Shown here one piece after another: positions 60,512-64,000 of a stretch of 64,000 nucleotides of DNA. Source of the stretch: Cristatella mucedo (taxonomy: Eukaryota; Bryozoa; Phylactolaemata; Cristatellidae); the NCBI GenBank assembly GCA_009760855.2, contig WPIO01000031.1:205001-269000 (forward strand). Reading direction: 5' to 3'. The notes beneath the pieces were generated by a model. It saw only the letters and a list, made by a program, of their open reading frames with translations, had not been told where the DNA came from and did not search any database. The position numbers and the translations under genes were made by a program. Position 1 is the first letter of the stretch. Every line of letters begins with the position of its first letter.

Positions 60512-62516
60512 GGGAATTGTCGTCCACAGCGGCTTGCAAAAAAATTTAAGTAGCTCCCTGATTCTGTCTCGGCCAGATTATTGCAATTCCCTTTTGGGTG
60601 GGCTACCAAAAAAAGCCACTAGGCCACAGTAGTAGGTGATGAATATGGCTGTGTGGCTAGTTTGCAAATCCCAGAGGTTCGACCACGTGTCTCCTTTTCT
60701 CAAAGAGCTTTGATGGCTGCCGGTTGATCAACGGATGCAGAGTCAAGTACTTACGCTGATTCACAAGACCCACCATGGCTTGACTACTTACCTAGCTGAA
60801 TTGCTGCACCACTTTCAGCTCCTCGTGCCCTCAGGGTTCTCAATGGACGATAAATTAGCAGTTCCATTCCTTTGCTTAAAAACCGTCAGCAACAGTAGCT
60901 TTTGCTCTGCATGTCATCCGTCAATTGTGGAACTCACTTCCACAATTCTTACATATAATGACATCTACTCTCCTGCTGTCGAATATGGCACATACTTCCC
61001 AGCCGTTCTGAGTTGCTTCTCCCATGCAAATCGCTACCTCAACTGCTCGCCCAACTCGGTGTGCTTCTCACTTTCTCTTTGCTGCGTAAGATGAAGGCTG
61101 TTAGCTACCAAATGCATATCAAAAGCCTCTTGGGATTTGAGAGAGCTCTAGAAAACTTACCTACGTAACACCTGCATAGCCTTTTGTCAACTTACATATG
61201 GAGATATATACATATACTAATACATATAAACTGGCAGCAATACATGCTCCAGCCATGCAGCACACATTACAGCACATGTGTTTTGGGTTTAGATCCAAGT
61301 CATCTTGACTAAAATGTGAATTGTGTCAATCCTTGACATAGAAACCCTCAAGTGGGAAATAGGCCTTTTTACATTTTCTTTATTATCAACACTTGCTGAT
61401 AGAAACCTTTACTTTCAAACTTAAAAACTGCTATTTGAGTGCTAAAAAGGCATTGTTCGTACCAATTGTGAGTACTTCCTAACAATTCATTATCATCATA
61501 TCAAAAGATGTGCTAATGGAGCTTCAAGAATGAGAAGTCTAATCAGGGCAAATACACAAAACGTATATAAGTCTGGGTTACTCTACTCCCAATCAAGCAT
61601 TCTTCAACTTTTTAATGTTTTACTAAAAAAAAATCACTGGTGGATAATATTCAGTGAACAAACATCATTAGGTGCCTGCATTTCAGCAGGTCATGCAAGA
61701 TCTGTATGCATGGCCGGTGACGTGCATTTACCACAATCCAATCAGCTGCAAATGCCACGGGCGAAACTCAAAAACACATGCTGAGTAGTACAGAATTGTG
61801 ACCACTACTTGAGGGTGCCCTATGTTCAATGTTTCCAAGTAGAAGCCAGATATTACCATTCAAAGAGATGAGTTATTTGCTCACAACACACTCAGTTGTA
61901 TACGTATTTCCCATTGTAACAGCTATCCACAAATAAGCAATAAGCCACCCATACATGCCACTAATTTCAAAGGAAAAATCATAATGGCTCACACAATGCA
62001 AATGCATGCTACAAGGGCATAACACGGTTATCTCACATTCATGAAAGGCAGGGTTTTTAACTTGACATATTTTATATGCTGACACTTTGCATGACACATC
62101 TAACCATGTTATGCTTTCTGACATTCTGGATGATACTGTTAATCATTTAATCATGCTTCATTACAACATATTTAAAGTGCCTAGAGACAGATCAAGTTCT
62201 GAGGGCATTATACAAATGTATTATTATTATAATCATCATCATTATTACTATTGTTAGATGCCCTAGTGGCCAGACTGCACTTGAGATCCTGATTTCCCCA
62301 TTGACACTCTAGCAGTGCTAGAATTGTTGCCGGATATTTGGCATCTATCAGAGAAGGGCAGCCGTAAGGCCAACACGACATGAGCAAAACTGGGCTACGT
62401 GACGTGACAGCTACAAGCGAAATGTAAGCTTGTGTATACCGTGTCCTTTTCCATGAGTTTAGCCAGCTTATCTAATAGCTCAGCTCGTGTCGTCATGCCG
62501 GCAACATAGTCGTGTA
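38430..62516 (-). CDS. DIS3: DIS3/Rrp44, catalytic 3'-5' exoribonuclease of the RNA exosome (gene span, 18 exons visible, 5' part off the window)
   Basis: Eighteen minus-strand exons join in frame into about 766 residues that follow animal DIS3 end to end from the last part of the PIN domain. Order: end of PIN (exon 1), CSD1 (2-3), CSD2 (4-6), RNB nuclease domain (7 to about 15), S1 domain (16-17), and a basic C-terminal tail ending MKKQQK. The RNB active-site loop [16 protein letters not shown] keeps its aspartates, so the enzyme looks functional. DIS3 degrades and trims nuclear and cytoplasmic RNA as the processive subunit of the exosome. All introns are GT-AG with matching phases. Exons are GC-richer than the introns, which carry LINE, SINE and Tc1 debris and a large inverted repeat. 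Animal DIS3 has about 950 residues, so roughly 200 N-terminal residues (most of PIN) should lie to the right of 64000. It is DIS3 rather than DIS3L by residue-level match. Confidence 0.97.
39219..39316. repeat. Short tandem repeats in the last DIS3 intron
   Basis: Two copies of a roughly 15-base gcac-tagtgcacct unit, then four copies of ccagatgggggccg. The rest of this intron (38508-40760) shows no recognisable feature. Confidence 0.8.
40730..40743. repeat. G14 homopolymer beside the DIS3 exon 17 donor
   Basis: Fourteen Gs on plus (C14 in the transcript) begin 17 bases past the donor. Confidence 0.9.
40761..40883 (-). CDS. DIS3: DIS3 exon 17 (S1 domain end)
   Basis: 41 codons: ECTQSCGAL, then [20 protein letters not shown], then [11 protein letters not shown]. 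The donor CAG|GTACGA is preferred over reading on, because the next in-frame residues (Pro-rich, through a poly-C14 run) do not fit the family and exon 18 supplies the conserved end. Confidence 0.92.
40978..41060. repeat. 27-bp tandem repeat, three copies
   Basis: The unit is cagcaggtagcggacagggt followed by gaacgaa, a multiple of three, so a plus frame reads QQVADRVNE repeats. It lies in a DIS3 intron; no gene is called. Confidence 0.88.
42771..43013 (-). CDS. DIS3: DIS3 exon 16 (S1 domain)
   Basis: 81 codons: [19 protein letters not shown] and [19 protein letters not shown]. Donor AAA|GTACGT. Confidence 0.97.
43505..43840 (-). mobile_element. LINE family 1, 3' end
   Basis: gatatagcatcctgagagaa, ctcaatctctttctaggcac, tttgctgcaaaggaagcacg and a 3' UTR. 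The remnant coding end has [20 protein letters not shown] on minus. It lies in a DIS3 intron, same orientation as the gene. Confidence 0.87.
44345..44540 (-). mobile_element. tRNA-derived SINE or tRNA pseudogene with LINE-like end
   Basis: On the minus strand the head has gtggcttagtcgttatcgtc (A-box-like) and a perfect B box ggttcgaatcc near 44470-44480. The 7-bp acceptor stem does not pair (about three of seven mismatched), so it is not a working tRNA gene. Adjacent sequence at 44358-44400 on plus (ttgcagcaagttgtaaagct) resembles the LINE family 1 tail block. Confidence 0.6.
44760..44850 (-). CDS. DIS3: DIS3 exon 15 (RNB end)
   Basis: (R)[19 protein letters not shown], then LLDKHKTQ. Matches RYADVIVHRLLAVAIGAD of human DIS3. 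Confidence 0.95.
45140..45920 (-). mobile_element. LINE family 1, C-terminus and 3' end
   Basis: Antisense tail (aataataacaacacacttga) followed by the family block. The minus frame reads [20 protein letters not shown], with a deletion around the LHWLPV box. DIS3 intron, sense to the gene. Confidence 0.9.
46550..47080 (-). pseudogene. Tc1-like transposase relic
   Basis: The minus strand, with frame jumps, reads [47 protein letters not shown], then [15 protein letters not shown]-stop-DDLDRHI. QQDNDPxxT and DWPxxSPDLNPxExL are the hallmark Tc1/mariner DDE blocks. Stops and frameshifts make it inactive. It lies in the DIS3 intron between exons 14 and 15, same orientation as the gene. Confidence 0.9.
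47555..47775 (-). CDS. DIS3: DIS3 exon 14 (RNB)
   Basis: 73 codons: [12 protein letters not shown] and [18 protein letters not shown], the C-terminal RNB signature. The acceptor ttgaag was selected on phase. Reading further upstream adds residues that do not fit the family. Confidence 0.96.
48284..48440 (-). CDS. DIS3: DIS3 exon 13 (RNB)
   Basis: [20 protein letters not shown], then [20 protein letters not shown]. Donor CAC|GTAAGG. Confidence 0.97.
49495..49630 (-). mobile_element. SINE family A copy
   Basis: Plus reading: tttctatagcaccctaagag, ctttatctctatccaggcac, ggctcgagcccacgacctcc. In a DIS3 intron, sense to the gene. Confidence 0.82.
49974..50060 (-). CDS. DIS3: DIS3 exon 12 (RNB)
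   Basis: (G)[19 protein letters not shown], then PVDVELKEL. Acceptor ttttttgtag. Confidence 0.94.
51535..51662 (-). CDS. DIS3: DIS3 exon 11 (RNB)
   Basis: [20 protein letters not shown], then a middle part and [12 protein letters not shown]. The donor GG|GTGTGC leaves phase 2, fixed by the next exon. Confidence 0.93.
52014..52098 (-). CDS. DIS3: DIS3 exon 10 (RNB)
   Basis: (R)[19 protein letters not shown], then YTKSVICSK. Acceptor ctctttag, donor AAG|GTACTG. Confidence 0.94.
52504..52568 (-). CDS. DIS3: DIS3 exon 9 (RNB)
   Basis: [20 protein letters not shown], then D. 65 bases, leaves phase 2. Confidence 0.95.
53736..53837 (-). CDS. DIS3: DIS3 exon 8 (RNB)
   Basis: 34 codons: [20 protein letters not shown], then [14 protein letters not shown]. 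Donor ATG|GTGAGT. Confidence 0.96.
53934..54050 (-). CDS. DIS3: DIS3 exon 7 (RNB catalytic loop)
   Basis: 39 codons with [20 protein letters not shown], the metal-binding aspartate cluster of the RNase II family. The donor is GAG|GTGTTA, weaker than the others. Confidence 0.96.
54185..55118. repeat. Large inverted repeat, arms about 465 bp, centred near 54660
   Basis: The left arm begins gtcaagaaaatacctataca and the right arm ends with its complement, ttgtataggtattttcttga. Internal blocks pair throughout: ggcaccaactgaccgtgaaa on the right against the left ttccagggtcagttggtgcc; atcatatgcgacttgtatcc on the left against ggatacaagtcgcatatgat on the right. Arms look about 80-85% matched by eye, with almost no spacer. 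Both arms read outward as related 60-80 codon frames (TFIQLHF-GQLVP, then LFDPSL-YFL). It lies in the DIS3 intron between exons 6 and 7, ending 135 bases from exon 7. It could be a fold-back element or two head-to-head copies of one element. Confidence 0.9.
55511..55657 (-). CDS. DIS3: DIS3 exon 6 (CSD2 to RNB)
   Basis: 49 codons: [34 protein letters not shown]. Phase 0 at both ends. Confidence 0.95.
55910..56015. repeat. Tandem repeat of about 27-30 bp (ctttaacttacaggtc)
   Basis: Four diverged copies containing tttaacttacaggt. DIS3 intron. Confidence 0.85.
57125..57262 (-). CDS. DIS3: DIS3 exon 5 (CSD2)
   Basis: 46 codons with [13 protein letters not shown] and [15 protein letters not shown]. 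Donor CTG|GTGAGT. Confidence 0.95.
57595..57720 (-). CDS. DIS3: DIS3 exon 4 (CSD2 start)
   Basis: 42 codons. Contains [20 protein letters not shown]. Donor GAG|GTACGT. The acceptor ctgaag was chosen because it keeps phase 0; its pyrimidine tract is weak. Confidence 0.9.
57886..58047 (-). CDS. DIS3: DIS3 exon 3 (CSD1 end, acidic linker)
   Basis: 54 codons, phase 0 at both ends. [17 protein letters not shown] is followed by an acidic linker ([11 protein letters not shown]), a variable region in the family. Confidence 0.95.
58785..58925 (-). mobile_element. SINE family A, head portion
   Basis: The minus strand reads gatgcggcactggtttgacc, cagtggttcaggtgctcatc, matching the tRNA-like head of the copies at 26.8 kb and 30.4 kb. 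The tail is lost. Confidence 0.7.
59057..59175 (-). mobile_element. LINE family 2, short 3' end
   Basis: atgtaatgtatctccgtctg, actccacaaagtcataaaga, ending after ctaagcggctttcggtac. Confidence 0.85.
59888..60040 (-). CDS. DIS3: DIS3 exon 2 (CSD1)
   Basis: 51 codons, phase 0 at both ends. Contains [19 protein letters not shown], typical of the first cold-shock domain. Confidence 0.95.
60420..60511 (+). mobile_element. LINE 1/SINE tail with (ATT)11
   Basis: aagtgcctagaaagagatta, then gctacacaaatgtattatta and a clean ATT repeat to 60511. Confidence 0.85.
60512..61165 (+). mobile_element. LINE family 2, ORF2 C-terminus, degenerate
   Basis: Frames combine to [53 protein letters not shown] and [15 protein letters not shown]. 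It begins exactly where the ATT tail of the preceding element ends, so it is probably inserted at that junction. DIS3 intron, antisense to the gene. Confidence 0.85.
62035..62255 (+). mobile_element. LINE family 1, 3' end, diverged
   Basis: gctgacactttgcatgacac, ctaaccatgttatgctttct, aaagtgcctagagacagatc and an ATT/ATC tail. Confidence 0.8.
62440..62516 (-). CDS. DIS3: DIS3 exon 1 of those visible (end of PIN domain)
   Basis: Encodes [20 protein letters not shown], then MEKDT. The acceptor is cttccag and the donor ACG|GTATAC. It enters needing one base from an upstream exon outside the window and leaves in phase 0. Matches the EEYVKSLTANPELIDRLA region of human DIS3. Confidence 0.85.
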
Positions 62517-62817
62517 CTGGAAGAGAGCAACAAGAACATATATGAAGACCCAATAATGTAGCCATGTGTTGAACACAAACAGTTCCAGCCAAGCTCGTGC
62601 AAGCACGCCTAAAGGCATAGAAGCGTGAGCCATGCGCAGATATGACGCACCAAGCACCTAGTTGGTGCACGGCCTGCCACTATGCCTACCGTCGTCGAGC
62701 GTACACCACTCTACACAGACCACAAATAAAACAGCTGAGTAACCCCACTGACGTATCCCAGCAGCTTGTTTCCAAGCTTCGAAGCCAAGCAGCAATAGAC
62801 TGGTAACTTCGTTTGTA

Positions 62818-63370
62818 AATAAAGCAGGCATGTAATGCAATGTAATGTAATGTAATGTAATGTAATGTATCTCTGTCTGTAACTCCACAAAGTCATAAAG
62901 ACCATGTGGGTGTTACGCAGGAGAGTTTTGTATAGCCCACTCACAGCCTAAGTGGCTTTCGGTACGCATTCGGTAGCCAACAGACTTCGTCTCACGCAAC
63001 AAAGAGAAAGTGGGAAGCATAGCAGAGTTAGGAGAGCAGTTGAGGTAGTGAGTAGCATAGAAGTAGCAGTTCAGGACCCCTGAAAAAGATGTGCCATAGT
63101 CGGCAGTTAAAGAGTAGATGTCGTTGCGTAAGAATTGTGGAAGTGAGTTCCACAGTCTAGGACCTGCAGAGCTAAAGCTTCTGTCGCCAACTGTCTTTAA
63201 GCGGAGGAATGGGACAGCTAAGTTATTGTCCACACAGGACCTGAGGGCGCGAACAGGCTGAAACTGATGCAGCAGTTCAGCTAGGTACGAAGGAGCCAAG
63301 CCGTGGCGGGCCTCGTCGGTCAGCGTAAGAACTGCATTTCAACAGTGAAAGGCCACCGATGTTCACAAAC
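62818..63370 (-). mobile_element. LINE family 2, best preserved 3' end with (ACATT)n tail
   Basis: Pentamer repeat (tgtaa)n at 62827-62870. The antisense 3' UTR follows, then a 128-codon minus frame: MAPSYLAELLHQFQPVRALR, LKTVGDRSFSSAGPRLWNSL and RETKSVGYRMRTESHLGCEW to a stop at 62913. Upstream the frame shifts (LTLTDEARHGLAPS). DIS3 intron, sense to the gene. Confidence 0.92.
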
Positions 63371-63374
63371 ATTA

Positions 63375-64000
63375 GATGGACAAACTATCGGGTACGAGCA
63401 CACCTCAGTCTTGCCATATCATTGCACGGCCACACCATGCAGCATTTTCCCAGCTCTAGGCACTTGCAAGGGTGGGTGCATTACTTGCACGCTGGTGCAT
63501 GGTACAACTATAGGTTTGATGCCATGTCGGTATACCGCTGCACTCATGTCATGACGTTATCATATCTCATGCGCATCGTTTCAGCAAGAAACTTCGCACC
63601 AAAATTGCCCACATTTTGCCGAGTTATTATGGCTCAGCTATTAACATGGCTCAGTGTATGTAAGCAGGTTTGTTAAATGCCAGATTTATATGTATCTACT
63701 AAGGGCTACGGATGAGGAGCCAGGAAGCATTTGTGGGCCTGGCTTCGAAAGCTGAACCCCCTCGGTAAGTACACTAGTAGCAGGCATCGCATCCAGCCAG
63801 GAAAATAAGACTCGGAAAAAATCTATAGCAATTCTCAACAAGCGATGTACTGCTTGGCAATGTCCCTCTTTTAAGTACTATACTCGATAAATAAAAGGAT
63901 TTTTAGCTGTGCCGAGTGAAGCATTGAACATCTCAAGAGGGTACATTGTGCATTAATGAATAGCAGCACCACCACAGTGTGTACCTGAGAGAGCAGTTAC
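63375..64000. other. No feature recognised at the right edge
   Basis: By the DIS3 model this is an intron upstream of the first visible exon. I searched it by eye for the missing PIN-domain sequence on the minus strand and found none. Confidence 0.5.

Overview
This is a piece of an animal (metazoan) nuclear genome. It has genes broken up by long GT-AG introns, dense retrotransposon and DNA-transposon debris, and many micro- and minisatellites, with no operon-like or bacterial gene packing. The species cannot be named from the sequence. The transposon set (two CR1/L2-like LINE families, tRNA-derived SINEs, Tc1/mariner and hAT relics, a SPIN-like hAT MITE), GC-rich exons and CpG-rich patches suggest an invertebrate with a large genome.

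Two host genes can be assembled exon by exon. The minus strand from about 62.5 kb down to 38.4 kb carries the 3' three-quarters of DIS3 (Rrp44), the catalytic 3'-5' exoribonuclease of the RNA exosome. Eighteen consecutive exons, all with matching phases, encode about 766 residues. They run from the end of the PIN domain through two cold-shock domains, the RNB nuclease domain and the S1 domain to the stop codon. The 5' exons with most of the PIN domain lie beyond the right edge. The plus strand from 12.93 to 21.99 kb carries a five-exon gene for a secreted protein of about 133 residues. It has a signal peptide and two tandem eight-cysteine modules, each containing an SNYCGGCN motif interrupted at the same place by a phase-2 intron. 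I do not recognise its family.

Layout. 0-12 kb is repeat-rich: LINE fragments, CT/GA microsatellites, an approximately 40-bp minisatellite, a dead hAT transposase and a nearly full-length but broken LINE. 12.8-22.3 kb holds the Cys-rich gene; its introns contain a palindromic Tc1 pair and a cluster of perfect hairpins. 22-38 kb has no confirmed host gene: LINE and SINE copies, a 31-bp minisatellite, a CpG-rich patch, a SPIN-like MITE with a perfect 8-bp target duplication, and one exon-like plus-strand ORF at 37.7 kb. 38.4 kb to about 62.5 kb is DIS3. Its introns hold a roughly 930-bp inverted repeat, a dead Tc1 transposase and many LINE/SINE pieces. 62.5-64 kb is DIS3 intron with another LINE copy.

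LINE family 1 ends in an ATT-repeat tail preceded by a hairpin-like 3' end. SINE family A ends in a related sequence, which suggests it used family 1 or a relative as its mobilising partner. LINE family 2 ends in an ACATT pentamer repeat.
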